This document shows, in pieces, positions 21,640-30,560 of a stretch of 64,000 nucleotides of DNA (position 1 is its first letter; each line of letters opens with the position of its first letter). This stretch comes from JAAYZX01 sp040770645 (lineage in GTDB: Bacteria > Actinomycetota > Thermoleophilia > RBG-16-64-13). The notes below the pieces were generated by a model that saw only the letters and a program-made list of their open reading frames with translations, was not told the origin of the DNA and did no database searches. A program made the position numbers and the translations under genes. Location: NCBI GenBank assembly GCA_040770645.1, contig JAXGIS010000008.1, forward strand, positions 1 through 64,000, read 5' to 3'.

Positions 21640-22518
21640 CTACAGCGCCCGCCAACCCTCCGGTCGTAGTCTCGCCCTGTCGGGACGGGCCAGCACCTCG
21701 TCGAGAGCCGCCAACATTCGTGTCTTGTCCCGCGGCAGCCGACCCCCGATCGGGAGGTAATTCGACGCGTGATTGGAGCGGAACAGCGCGTGCGTCACGT
21801 TGGTGGCGGCGATCATCTCCCGCAACTCGCGGAGCATGCCGATGGGATCAGGCAGCACCAGCTCACCTCTGCGTATGCGTGCCGCAATCGGCGTTCCCTC
21901 TTGAATGATGAGACTCAACACGCCGATGAACTCGGGGTCGATAGCCGACAAGGCCTCACCGGTGGCGCGCCCGTGTATGAGCGACCTCTCCACCCCCGCT
22001 ATGCCCAGGATGCAGGTGAGGGACAACTCAATACCGGCGTCCTTGGCCTTGCGGCAAGCTTCGATCTGCTGAGCCACGGTCACGCCTTTGTGGATCTCGG
22101 CCAAGGTCTGTTCATCACCCGACTCCAGTCCCAGATAGACCATGGTTAGGCCGGATGCACGCAGTTCCCGTAATTGGTCCACCGACTTCTTCAGCAAGTT
22201 CTGCGCATTGGCGTAAGAGGTGACCCTCTCCAACGCAGGCAGTTGCTCGTGCAAAAAGGCCAACAACTCCAGCAACCGCCTCTGCGGCAGCACGAGGGCA
22301 TCGCCATCGGCCAGGAACACGCGGCGACAATCCCGTTTGTACCAGGCGGGCAGCCCCTCGATGTCCGCCACCACTTCCTCGTAAGGTCGGACTCGAAACG
22401 GCTTACCCAAATAGGTGCCACAGAAGTCGCAGGTGTTGTTGGAGCAGCCGAGCGTCACCTGCAGAATGAGGCTGTCCGCCTCGCTCGGCGGCCGGATCAC
22501 CGCACCTTCGTACCGCAT
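21640..22518 (-). CDS. Radical SAM protein of unknown substrate
   Basis: A 292-residue radical SAM enzyme. The 4Fe-4S motif is CSNNTCDFC (C-x4-C-x2-C), the spacing used by the COG1032-like family rather than the canonical C-x3-C-x2-C. Other barrel motifs are VFLADGDALVLPQRRLLELL, TMVYLGLESGDEQTLAEIHKG and LTCILGIAG. No extra Fe-S or B12 domain is present. It starts 16 bases after livF on the same strand, with AAGGAGG before the ATG, so it belongs to the liv operon, perhaps modifying or using the imported compound. Specific chemistry unknown. Confidence 0.82.
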   Translation of the reverse strand: MRYEGAVIRPPSEADSLILQVTLGCSNNTCDFCGTYLGKPFRVRPYEEVVADIEGLPAWYKRDCRRVFLADGDALVLPQRRLLELLAFLHEQLPALERVTSYANAQNLLKKSVDQLRELRASGLTMVYLGLESGDEQTLAEIHKGVTVAQQIEACRKAKDAGIELSLTCILGIAGVERSLIHGRATGEALSAIDPEFIGVLSLIIQEGTPIAARIRRGELVLPDPIGMLRELREMIAATNVTHALFRSNHASNYLPIGGRLPRDKTRMLAALDEVLARPDRARLRPEGWRAL

Positions 22519-22533
22519 GCGGCCTCCTTCGTC

Positions 22534-23301
22534 TTACGATCCGCCCAGATACGCCTCGCGGACCAGTGGGTCTTGCAGTAGATCACGCGAGTCGCCCGAC
22601 AGGGCCATGGACCCGGTCTCCATAACGTACCCGCGGTGGGAGATCTCGAGCGCCACGTGGGCATTTTGTTCCACCAGCAAGATAGTGGTGCCCTGCTCGT
22701 TGATCTCTCTAATGATATCGAAGATTTTCTCCACGAACATGGGTGCAAGCCCCATCGAGGGCTCATCGAGCATCAGCAACTTGGGATGAGCCATGAGGGC
22801 CCGCCCAATGGCCAACATTTGTTGCTCGCCTCCCGAAAGCGTCCCTCCCGGTTGATCCTCTCGCTCCAGCAGCACCGGGAACAGCTCGAAGACGCGATCG
22901 AAATCTTCCTTGAGATCGTGCCCCCGACGTGAATAGGCACCCATCTCCAGATTCTCGCGCACCGTCATGCGTGGGAAGATACGGCGGCCTTCAGGCGCCT
23001 GCGACAGGCCCAGGCTCACCGTGCGATAGGCGGGCACCTTGGTCAACTCGTGCCCCTCGTAGAGGATGGAGCCACTGCGCGGGCGCAGCAGCCCCGAAAT
23101 GGTGTTGAGCGTGGTGCTCTTGCCGGCCCCGTTGGCTCCAATCAGCGTCACGATCTCCCCACGATCGATGTGCAAAGAGATGCCTTTCAACGCATGTATG
23201 TTGCCGTAATACGTGTGTACCTGCCGAACGTCCAACAGCGGACCGGCGGCGCTTGTGACCGTGTCCGACGCAGCGGAGGCTTTGGACCGGAACCGCATCA
23301 C
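22534..23301 (-). CDS. livF: Branched-chain amino acid-type ABC transporter ATPase
   Basis: Second ATP-binding subunit of the first Liv operon. It holds Walker A GANGAGKSTTLNTISGLL, Q-loop region GLSQAPEGRRIFPRMTV, signature LSGGEQQMLAIGRALMAHP, Walker B LLMLDEPSMGLAPMFVEKIF and the H-loop region LVEQNAHVALEISHRGYV, the LivF-type ending. It works in the cytoplasm with LivG on the LivHM permease. GTG 23301 or ATG 23298 starts the gene, and the latter overlaps the livG TGA, indicating translational coupling. Confidence 0.93.
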   Translation of the reverse strand: MMRFRSKASAASDTVTSAAGPLLDVRQVHTYYGNIHALKGISLHIDRGEIVTLIGANGAGKSTTLNTISGLLRPRSGSILYEGHELTKVPAYRTVSLGLSQAPEGRRIFPRMTVRENLEMGAYSRRGHDLKEDFDRVFELFPVLLEREDQPGGTLSGGEQQMLAIGRALMAHPKLLMLDEPSMGLAPMFVEKIFDIIREINEQGTTILLVEQNAHVALEISHRGYVMETGSMALSGDSRDLLQDPLVREAYLGGS

Positions 23302-24055
23302 TCGCTCTTGCCGAGGTAGGCTTCAATGACACGGGCATCGCGACGACCTCGTCGGGCGTGCCTTCAGCGATCTTCTCGCCGTGGTCGAGCACCACCACTC
23401 TATCCGAAATCCCCATTACCACCTTCATGTCGTGCTCTATCAAGACTATGGTCATGCCCTCGCCTCGAATGCGCCGAATCAGATCCATGGTTCGGTCGAC
23501 TCTTGCGGGTTCATGCGGCGGCAGGTTCATCGAGGAACAGGAGCAGGGGGTCCGTGGCCAGGGCACGCGCAATCTCCAAGCGCCGCTGTGACCCGTAGGG
23601 TAGGTTGCGTGCGGCCTCGTCACGGTATTGTGTGAGGCCCACGTACTCCAGCAGACCCTCGCACTTCTCGATCACACCGCGTTCTTCGCGAACAGCTCCG
23701 CGGGAGTGAAAAATCGCCCCCAGGACACTCGTATGGGTTCGGCAATGTGTGCCAATCATCACGTTTTCCAGGGCGTTCATATCCGAGAACAAGCGGATAT
23801 TCTGGAAGGTGCGCGCCACACCCATTTTGGTCACTTTGAATGGCGGTGTGCCCGCGATTTCTTTGCCCTGAAGCAACACCGACCCCGAGGTGGAGGGTAG
23901 ACGCCGGTAACCGCATTGAAGAGCGTGGTCTTCCCGGCCCCATTGGGACCGATCAGGGCCACGATCTCATTTTGCTCCACGTGCATGTCCACTCGGTTGA
24001 CCGCCGTCAACCCGCCGAAGATCTTGGTCAACGCGGATGTCTGCAGAACAGACAA
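23298..24055 (-). pseudogene. livG: Branched-chain amino acid-type ABC transporter ATPase, frameshifted
   Basis: The LivG partner is complete in content but split over several frames. Residues 1-57 contain Walker A GPNGAGKTTLFNAVTGVYPP. The middle frame has the segment KMGVARTFQNIRLFSDMNAL, the signature-equivalent LPYGSQRRLEIARALATDP and Walker B LLFLDEPAA. A third frame has RVDRTMDLIRRIRGEGMTIVLIEHDMKVVMGISDRV. A final shift restores the ending ARVIEAYLGKSE at TGA 23298-23300. At least three indels (near 23880, 23520 and 23335) are needed. The neighbours livF and livM are intact, so errors in the sequence are likely. Confidence 0.85.
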
Positions 24056-24058
24056 AGC

Positions 24059-25264
24059 CTAGGGATTCCTTTCTGCACGCCGTCTCCGCAGTTTCATATG
24101 AAGCGCCATGCGGCTGCCGCCCAAGATGCCTTGCGGACGGAAGATCATGAGCATTACCAACACCAGGCCCATGGCCATACCTCGGATCTCCGGATGTGCT
24201 TCCACAAAGGGGAAGTCGCGCAACCACTCCTGCAGCGTGATCCAGATGGCCGCCCCTACCGCGGGGCCGACAATGCTCCCCATCCCCCCCAGGACCACAA
24301 GGCACAACATGACTATGGATTCCATCAGCTTGAAATTGCTGGGGTGGATGAAGTTCAGGTAATGGCCGAAGAAGACCCCCATGACCCCGGCGAAGAAGGC
24401 ACCGGAAGCGTAAGAGAGCAACTTGTAGCGTGAAGTGTTGATGCCCATCGCCGCCGCCGCCACCTGGTCTTCGCGTACGGCGGTCCAAGCCCTGCCCACG
24501 CGTGAGCGCACGAGCCGGGAGACAAGGAATAGCGAGATCACCGCCAAAACGAGGATGAGGAAGTAGCTGCGAAAATTGCTTTTGAAGACGAAGTCGCCCA
24601 GGGCGAACTTGGGTATGCCGGAGATGCCGGACGGCCCACGCGTGAGCGACACCCAGTTGTTGGCCACGATGCGAATGATCTCGCCGAAACCAAGGGTCAT
24701 GATGGCCAAATAGTCCCCGCGCAAACGCAGTGTGGGATAGCCGAGCACGGCACCCGCCAACGCAGCCATGCCTCCTCCCACCAACAGGTTCACCCACGCA
24801 AGCCACCACAGGTCCTGAATGGGGATCCCAAATCCATTCTTGAGCACTTGGACGAAAATGACGGCCGTGTAGTAGCCGCCGATGGCGTAGAAAGCCACGT
24901 ACCCCAAGTCGAGCAGCCCAGTGAAGCCCACCACGATGTTGAGCCCCGACGCCAACACCACGTAAATGAGAACGATGGTGAAGAGCGTGAGCCACCTGTC
25001 CGACTTGATCACAAACGGTAGCAGCACCGCCACCACCAGCAGCAGGCCCAATGCAGCCAGCCGCGTCCACTCTGGGCCCTGGCCGGCGAAGAAGGCGGCC
25101 AGAGGATTGAGACGGCGGCGGCCGATGACGCCCGTGAGGTCCGTTGTGTCGAGCACCGATCCTTGTGAATCCGCTTCTTGCGGCGTAACAGGCCCGTCTG
25201 CCTGGACGGCGATCCGGGCGCCGATTTGCTCTGGACTGGAGGTCGTGTCGTCCGCGCTTCCCAT
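24059..25264 (-). CDS. livM: Branched-chain amino acid-type ABC transporter permease
   Basis: A 401-residue integral membrane subunit with about ten hydrophobic segments. An N-terminal cytoplasmic extension of about 65 residues (SSPEQIGARIAVQADG) is followed by the LivM core, with VVGFTGLLDLGYVAFYAIGG, TLRLRGDYLAIMTLGFGEIIRI, GRAWTAVREDQVAAAAMGIN (the coupling-helix EAA-like loop) and MFRPQGILGGSRMAL at the end. It pairs with LivH to form the pore. Three bases separate it from livG and two from livH. Confidence 0.93.
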   Translation of the reverse strand: MGSADDTTSSPEQIGARIAVQADGPVTPQEADSQGSVLDTTDLTGVIGRRRLNPLAAFFAGQGPEWTRLAALGLLLVVAVLLPFVIKSDRWLTLFTIVLIYVVLASGLNIVVGFTGLLDLGYVAFYAIGGYYTAVIFVQVLKNGFGIPIQDLWWLAWVNLLVGGGMAALAGAVLGYPTLRLRGDYLAIMTLGFGEIIRIVANNWVSLTRGPSGISGIPKFALGDFVFKSNFRSYFLILVLAVISLFLVSRLVRSRVGRAWTAVREDQVAAAAMGINTSRYKLLSYASGAFFAGVMGVFFGHYLNFIHPSNFKLMESIVMLCLVVLGGMGSIVGPAVGAAIWITLQEWLRDFPFVEAHPEIRGMAMGLVLVMLMIFRPQGILGGSRMALHMKLRRRRAERNP

Positions 25265-25266
25265 AA

Positions 25267-26204
25267 TCAGACCTTATCCGAGACGGGAGACCCAAGCAGC
25301 CCGGTGGGCTTGAACCACAGGAGCAAAATCAAGATCACGAAGGCAATGGCATCGCGGTACTTGGAGCCACCGGGGATGTAGGCTGCCCCGAGCGACTCCA
25401 CCATACCCAGCATCAGCCCTCCCAGGAACGCGCCGGGGATATTGCCGATGCCCCCCAGGACGGCCGCAATAAAGGCTTTCAAACCGGGAACGAAGCCCAT
25501 ATCGGGACGAGCGAAGTGATAAACCGCGCCATACAGCGTTCCCCCCAGCGCTCCCATGGCCGAGCCCAGGAGGAAGGTGAGGGCGATGATGCCGTTGACA
25601 TTGACGCCCATGAGCGCCGACGAGCTCTTGTCCTGTGCCGAAGCACGCATGGCCCGGCCCAAGCGGGTGCGATTCACGAAGAGGCTCAACAGCGCCATGG
25701 CTCCGACCGTGATCAACACTACGAAGATCTGCAGGTAAGTGATCTGCGCGCCGAGCACGGTGACGGCCTTGGGAAGGCCGGCGGCGCCGGTGAAGGCCGG
25801 CGGATCCGGGTACTTGATTTGGTGAGATCCGAATATGCTCTGCGCCAAGTTGGAGAGAAAAATGGACATGCCGATAGCCGAGATGAGCGCAGCCAGGCGT
25901 GGAGCGTTGCGCAGCGGCCGATACGCCACCCGTTCCATGGCCACACCGAACGAGCCCACCAAGAGCATGGCGATGGGTACAGCCAAGAAGAAACTCATGG
26001 CGGGCATAGACACGATGTTCCCGAAGAGGGAGATCTCAGCACTGGTGAGCGCAACGGCGATGAAGGCCCCGAACATGAAGAGTTCGCCGAAGGCGAAGTT
26101 GATGAGCTCGATGATGCCGTAGACCATGGTGTAACCCCGGCGATGAGCGCGTACAGGCATCCGAGCATGATGCCGTTGACCAGTTGTTGGGTCAGCTGTT
26201 CCAT
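25267..26204 (-). CDS. livH: Branched-chain amino acid-type ABC transporter permease, N-terminal frameshift
   Basis: Membrane permease partner of LivM. ATG 26204 begins MEQLTQQLVNGIMLGCLYAL. Near 26130 the frame slips (one base missing) and the usual YTMVYGIIELINFAFGELFMFGAF continues in the next frame to 25267. Other motifs: YRPLRNAPRLAALISAIGMS, GRAMRASAQDKSSSALMGVN (coupling loop) and GLKAFIAAVLGGIGNIPGAF. Rebuilt length of about 312 residues is normal. Confidence 0.9.
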
Positions 26205-26261
26205 GAGGGGGACGCCGCTCCTCTTAAGTACGTCCTTACCTTAACCGGCCCTCCACACGAA

Positions 26262-26287
26262 CCGGCGGGGGCCGGGGCCCCCGCCGG
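26262..26287 (-). terminator. GC hairpin between livK and livH
   Basis: A 12-bp perfect stem (CCGGCGGGGGCC and its complement) with a two-base loop, 35 bases after the livK stop and 58 before the livH start. Such an element probably reduces read-through so that the binding protein is made in excess of the permease, or protects the livK 3' end. Confidence 0.6.
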
Positions 26288-26321
26288 ACGCAACAAGAAT
26301 CCTACAACCAACATCCCCGCC

Positions 26322-27551
26322 TTACGGTTGCTTCGGAGCAGTGACCAGCCGGCCGTCCTTCACGATGACAATATTCAGCGGCTTGACCACATCACCGTTC
26401 TCATCGAACTTGATGCGACCGGTGATGCCCTGATACTCGTCGGTCATGGCACTGAGGGCTTGGTTGATGCCCTCACGGCTGAAATCGCCGGATTTCTCGA
26501 CGAGAGAAGCCATGAGCATGACCACGTCGTAAGCCGCCGCCGCGAACCAGTCCGGGTTGTCTCCGTTGTTGTTGGCCTTGTAAGTTGTCACGAACTTCTG
26601 GATGGCGGGGTCATCTTTGGAGTAGTCGAAGAAGGTGGAGATGAGCATGCCTTCCACAGAGGCTCCACCCAACTTGATGAGCTCATCGGATCCGAAACCA
26701 TCAGACCCCAACAGCTGGGTGTTGAGCCCCAGCTCTTTGGCCTGAGCGGCGATCTTGGAACCCTCCGGGTAATAACCCGAGAGGAAGATCAGCTCCGGAG
26801 CTTGGTCTTTGACTTTGGTCAACTGCGCCTTGAAGTCGGTGTCGCCATCGGTGTACTGCTCGCGGGCCACGATCTCGCCGCCGGCCGCCTTGGCCGCAGC
26901 CTCAAAGGCATCGGCCAAGCCTTTGCCGTAATCGTTGTCCGAGTGCACGATAGCGATCTTCTTGACGCCGAGCGTGATGACGGCGTACTCGGCCAGACCT
27001 TCTCCCTGCGCGGCATCAGTCATGCAGGTCCGCCAGATGTAATCGCCCAGATCGGTAATGTCGGGGTTGGTGGCCGACGGGGTGATCATGGGCAGACCGG
27101 CCTCTTGATATTTGGGACCGGCAGCCAGGGTGGCACCACTGAACATATGACCATTGACGAACAGGACGTCTTTGTCGTCGATGAGCTTCTGCGCCACCAA
27201 CACGCCTTCCTTGGGGTCACCCTGGTCGTCACCCGCCACGTAAGCGACTTGAGCGCCCTTGACTCCGCCGGCGGCATTGAGTTCGGCCACCGCTATATCA
27301 ATACCACCCTTGTGAGAACCACCGTAGTTGGCGTACTGGCCTGTCAAAGGTGCCGCCAGACCGAACTTGAACGTCTTGCCCTCGCCCCCACCACCCGCTG
27401 TGGTATTGGTGGATTCACCCGCGGCCGTAGTGGTAGTCCCACCTCCCGCGGTAGTGGTGGTAGCAGTGCCCCCACAACCTGCCAATATAAGCGAGGCAGC
27501 GGCAAGAACCAGCATCGATATGAGTGCGATGTATCTGACGCCTCTAGACAC
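26322..27551 (-). CDS. livK: Branched-chain amino acid-type ABC substrate-binding lipoprotein
   Basis: A 409-residue periplasmic-binding-protein-fold lipoprotein. The signal peptide ends in the lipobox LILAGC (Cys 25). A Thr/Gly-rich linker (ATTTTAGGGTTTTAAGES) precedes the mature domain, which starts at FKFGLAAPLTGQYANYGGSH. Type I solute-binding motifs are GIDIAVAELNAAGGVKGAQV, VNGHMFSGATLAAGPKYQEA and DNDYGKGLADAFEAAAKAAG. First gene of the livKHMGF / radical SAM / VOC operon. GTG start with AGGAGG at five-base spacing. The ligand may be Leu/Ile/Val or another small amide or carboxylate; specificity cannot be read here. Confidence 0.92.
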   Translation of the reverse strand: MSRGVRYIALISMLVLAAASLILAGCGGTATTTTAGGGTTTTAAGESTNTTAGGGGEGKTFKFGLAAPLTGQYANYGGSHKGGIDIAVAELNAAGGVKGAQVAYVAGDDQGDPKEGVLVAQKLIDDKDVLFVNGHMFSGATLAAGPKYQEAGLPMITPSATNPDITDLGDYIWRTCMTDAAQGEGLAEYAVITLGVKKIAIVHSDNDYGKGLADAFEAAAKAAGGEIVAREQYTDGDTDFKAQLTKVKDQAPELIFLSGYYPEGSKIAAQAKELGLNTQLLGSDGFGSDELIKLGGASVEGMLISTFFDYSKDDPAIQKFVTTYKANNNGDNPDWFAAAAYDVVMLMASLVEKSGDFSREGINQALSAMTDEYQGITGRIKFDENGDVVKPLNIVIVKDGRLVTAPKQP

Positions 27552-27693
27552 CCTCTCCTCCTTGGTCCCAAGTCAATTGCCTTCCTGACTACAAGTTGGC
27601 AAGTGTATAGGTGCCAAACCCCCAGTGCAAGCATTCCTTCAAGCCGATTCCCACCGAGAACAGCGGCCTCCTGCTCTACGCAAGATACCGTGC

Positions 27694-27723
27694 TTGTCCC
27701 ACCCCCGCACGAGTCTCTATAAT
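27694..27723 (+). promoter_or_regulatory. Promoter of tRNA-Leu
   Basis: TTGTCC at 27694-27699 and a perfect TATAAT at 27718-27723, separated by 18 bases, 37 bases before the mature tRNA. This is the clearest sigma-A-type promoter in the window. Confidence 0.7.
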
Positions 27724-27760
27724 ACTCGCTGCTTGGTGCCGTGTTGCACCATGGTCATGC

Positions 27761-27849
27761 GCCGAAGTGGCGGAATTGGCAGACGCGCTGGACTCAAACT
27801 CCAGTGAGGGTCACACCTCGTGCGGGTTCGACCCCCGCCTTCGGCACCA
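27761..27849 (+). tRNA. tRNA-Leu (anticodon CAA)
   Basis: Acceptor stem GCCGAAG pairs with CTTCGGC. The D arm is TGGCGGAATTGGCAGACGC, and the anticodon stem-loop is CTGGA-CTCAAAC-TCCAG, giving anticodon CAA (reads UUG). A long variable arm (TGAGGGTCACACCTCGT) marks a class II leucine tRNA, the T arm is GCGGGTTCGACCCCCGC, and the genome encodes the ACCA end. Length 89. A good -10/-35 lies upstream. Confidence 0.97.
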
Positions 27850-27906
27850 ACCCACCTTCGCACCCCCCGCAGTCACTGCGGCAAACAAACAGACAGGAGG
27901 GCCTTA

Positions 27907-28872
27907 ATGATGTCGGTATGCAGAACGCGCGCAGCGCGGTACGCACTCTGGGTGACTGTCATGCTCACGTTGGCGGCACTGGTGCTGATGGGCGGATGTG
28001 GTGGCACCAAGGGCCCGGGGCTGAAGTACTCATTCGTGGCCGGAGAGGCGTTCACGTACGATCTTGAGGTCGTCATGAACGGTACCGTGGCGGCGCCTGG
28101 TATGACCGACGACGAGGGCATCATCCCCAAGGACGCCACGGTCAAAGCACGCTTCACCATGAAGGTCACCGACGTCAAAGACGGCGTGGCCACAATCGTC
28201 AACACCTACGAATCCATGGAAATGATAGCTGAGGGACAGACAGAGACCATGCCTGCCGACGAACTGCCCTCGGTCACCATCAAGATGGATGAGTACGGCA
28301 AGATCATCTCCATGGATGGGGCAACCGGTGGCCCGCTCGGCGGCATCATGGGAGACAGCGATCTTCCCTTCGATCCCGCGCAGTTGAGCGGCACCGCCCT
28401 GGTAGGACTGCCGCCGAGCGGTAAACTGACCGTTGGAGAGGAGTGGACCACCACTTCCGAGTATCCGATCCCAGGCCTGGGGCAATCGGTGCAGGCGACC
28501 ACCAAGGCCAAGATCACCGCGCTCGCCAAAGACGGTGACAACCAGTTGGCCACCATCGACTTCACCTTTGACATACCCATGGACCTCACCATCGACTTGG
28601 GAGCGCTGATGGGAATGCTCATGGAGGGTGCCGCCTCCGAGGGCCTGCCCGACGACCTCAAGCTGGTCATGACCATGACCGGAAGCCAATCTTACAAAGG
28701 CACGAGCACCGTCAACCTCAGCAAAGGGCTGCCGGCGGTGCTGGACACAGATGGATCCCTAAATATCGGGATCGCCATAACCGAAGCCCCCGAGGATATG
28801 ATCCCTGAGGACGAGCGCGGCCCCTTCAACATCGACATCACCATGAAGATCAAGTTGGCCCAGGTTAAGTAG
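27907..28872 (+). CDS. Putative lipoprotein of unknown function
   Basis: A 321-residue exported protein. ATG 27907 has AGGAGG nine bases upstream. The signal peptide (YALWVTVMLTLAALVLMGGC) ends in a lipobox. The mature part is all-beta in character, with alternating strands such as AFTYDLEVVMNGTV, KARFTMKVTDVKDGVATIVN, VTIKMDEYGKIISM and TVGEEWTTTSEYPIPGLGQ, and ends FNIDITMKIKLAQVK. It resembles DUF6263-type lipoproteins in layout, which I state only as an impression. It sits alone between tRNA-Leu and a strong hairpin, so it is probably monocistronic. Confidence 0.8.
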   Translation: MMSVCRTRAARYALWVTVMLTLAALVLMGGCGGTKGPGLKYSFVAGEAFTYDLEVVMNGTVAAPGMTDDEGIIPKDATVKARFTMKVTDVKDGVATIVNTYESMEMIAEGQTETMPADELPSVTIKMDEYGKIISMDGATGGPLGGIMGDSDLPFDPAQLSGTALVGLPPSGKLTVGEEWTTTSEYPIPGLGQSVQATTKAKITALAKDGDNQLATIDFTFDIPMDLTIDLGALMGMLMEGAASEGLPDDLKLVMTMTGSQSYKGTSTVNLSKGLPAVLDTDGSLNIGIAITEAPEDMIPEDERGPFNIDITMKIKLAQVK

Positions 28873-28913
28873 CCGAAGTGCGCAGGTGAGACAACTGGAC
28901 TGACGGCAGTGCC

Positions 28914-28946
28914 GGGTCCGTCGGGGCACCCCGCCCCGACGGACCC
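28914..28946 (+). terminator. GC-rich terminator hairpin after the lipoprotein gene
   Basis: Perfect 14-bp stem GGGTCCGTCGGGGC with its complement and a five-base loop (ACCCC), 42 bases past the lipoprotein stop. No T-run. Confidence 0.65.
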
Positions 28947-28991
28947 GCACACCCTCTGAGCACGGCGCCACGTGGTTCGTACAGCCAAATA

Positions 28992-29493
28992 GTGCTGTTT
29001 TCTACCCATATGAAAGAGACCGGCCCGCACCCTCCTCGTTTCGCAGAACTGGTCGGCGACAGGCTGCGCCGTTTGAGGCAGGCTGCCGGCCTCAGTCTTC
29101 AAGATGTTTGTGACCGCTCCGGTGGCGCGTTCGTGGTTTCCACTCTAAGCGCCTATGAACACGGCAAGCGCAGTCTGGGATTGGAGCGCTTGGTGGAGCT
29201 GGCCGACATCTACGGTGTCTCGCCCATGACCCTGCTCGATGTGGAGGAACCCGACGAGCCGGCTCTGGCCCGTATGAAGCCACTGCGCATCAACCTGCGC
29301 AACATCCAGAACTTGGCGCCCGACGAGCGACCCCCCCTGGAGCAGTACCTGGATTTCCTCAGACGCCTGCGCAACGACCCGGCGCGCGAGGTGCTCACCA
29401 TCAGACGCGAAGATCTCTCGTACTTGGCCACTTTACGGGGTACGGCCCGAAGCCCTGAAGAATCGCCTGCGGGCGGCCGGCATCATCGACTGA
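28992..29493 (+). CDS. BldD-like XRE-family transcriptional regulator, one frameshift
   Basis: The N-terminal helix-turn-helix spans residues 20-75 (GDRLRRLRQAAGLSLQDVCD, VVSTLSAYEHGKRSL, LVELADIYGVSPMTLLD). The C-terminal half holds NLRNIQNLAPDERPPLEQYL and ends in RREDLSYLA. A missing base near 29430 hides the normal BldD-type ending; the next frame reads LYGVRPEALKNRLRAAG and stops at TGA 29491-29493. BldD in Streptomyces is a c-di-GMP-responsive repressor; whether this protein binds the dinucleotide is unknown. GTG 28992 or ATG 29010 may start it. Its presence is the best single hint of an actinobacterial host. Confidence 0.82.
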
Positions 29494-29610
29494 CCGCCGA
29501 GGCACCCAAAAGGCGTGACAAAGGCTTGGCATCGAAACCCGGCGCCGAGCGGGTGGGAGCAAACGGGCCGGTGACGCCGACCGGGGGGCGAAAGGCAACC
29601 GCGGCAGACC

Positions 29611-30558
29611 CTACAGCGCGAGCGTCTTCACCAGGTCCAACAACTCCAGATCGAACTCGCGCCGGCGCGTCACCACCTCCGCCAGTGGCACCCGCACCAT
29701 CTGCTCCGCCCGCAGCCCTATCATGACATCAGAAACCCCGTCGGCCAGAGCCCGGACTGCAGCGGAACCCATACGTGACCCAGTATGCGGTCGCGCGCGG
29801 AGGGTAGCCTCCCCGCTGAATATGGCCCAGAACCGACACGCGCACGTCGTGGGCCGGCGCGTCCACCGCAAGATCCGCCGCACGGAGAGGCCTGACAACA
29901 CCCTTCCGCCACAATGATGATGGTATGTAGTTTTCCTCGCCAGTGATCATAGGCCACGTGCTCTGCCGCCGCCGCCCGCTCGTGGGGCGCCTCCGGCACT
30001 ACCACGAAGTCAGCGCCTCCCGAGGGCGGCGTTCACTGCCAGCTCTCCCGAACCGCGTCCCATGACCTCCACCACGAACGCCCTGTCGTGGGCTGATGCC
30101 GTGTCGCGCAGTTTGGATATTGCGTCCAATATGGTGTTCAGGCAGGTGTCAAAACCGATGGTGGCTTCCGTGCCGTAAAGATCGTTGTCGATGGTGCTGG
30201 GCACTCCCACCACGGGCACACCCAGGGCGCGAGCGCACGGGCCCCCCGCATGGAGCCATCACCTCCGATCACCACCAGCCGGTCACGTCCAGAGCCGCCA
30301 GTTGGTCCACGGCTGCCTGTGGGCCGTCCTCAGTCATGAACCTGGCCGAACAGCCGTGCCCAGGAAAGTACCACCTTGGTCGAGGATACCCCCACACTCC
30401 TGGCAGCCAGTTCCATGTAGTCCGCGTTGATGATGCCGTCGAATCCGTACCGGAACCCCACCATCCGCGCCTCTAGGGCCAACCCCTGCCGCACAGCAGA
30501 ACGGATGGCGGCGTTCATGCCGGGAAATCACCGCCGCTGCACAGCACACAATATTCAC
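29611..30558 (-). pseudogene. pfkA: 6-phosphofructokinase, multiply frameshifted
   Basis: Glycolytic kinase converting fructose 6-phosphate to the 1,6-bisphosphate. Fragments in order: SGGDFPGMNAAIR at the start (GTG 30558 with a missing base after it), GFRYGFDGIINADYMELAAR, GGILDQGGTFLGTA in a second frame, VIGGDGSMRGARALA, the segment VGVPSTIDNDLYGTEATIGF, LRDTASAHDRAFVVEVMGR, VLGHIQRGG and the C-terminus AAVRALADGVSDVMIGLRAE. At least five indels are needed. GGDGS (Gly, not Asp) favours ATP over pyrophosphate as donor, but the second specificity position is Ser (PSTIDND) instead of Gly or Lys. It follows the corA stop by three bases. Confidence 0.82.
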
Positions 30559-30560
30559 TG

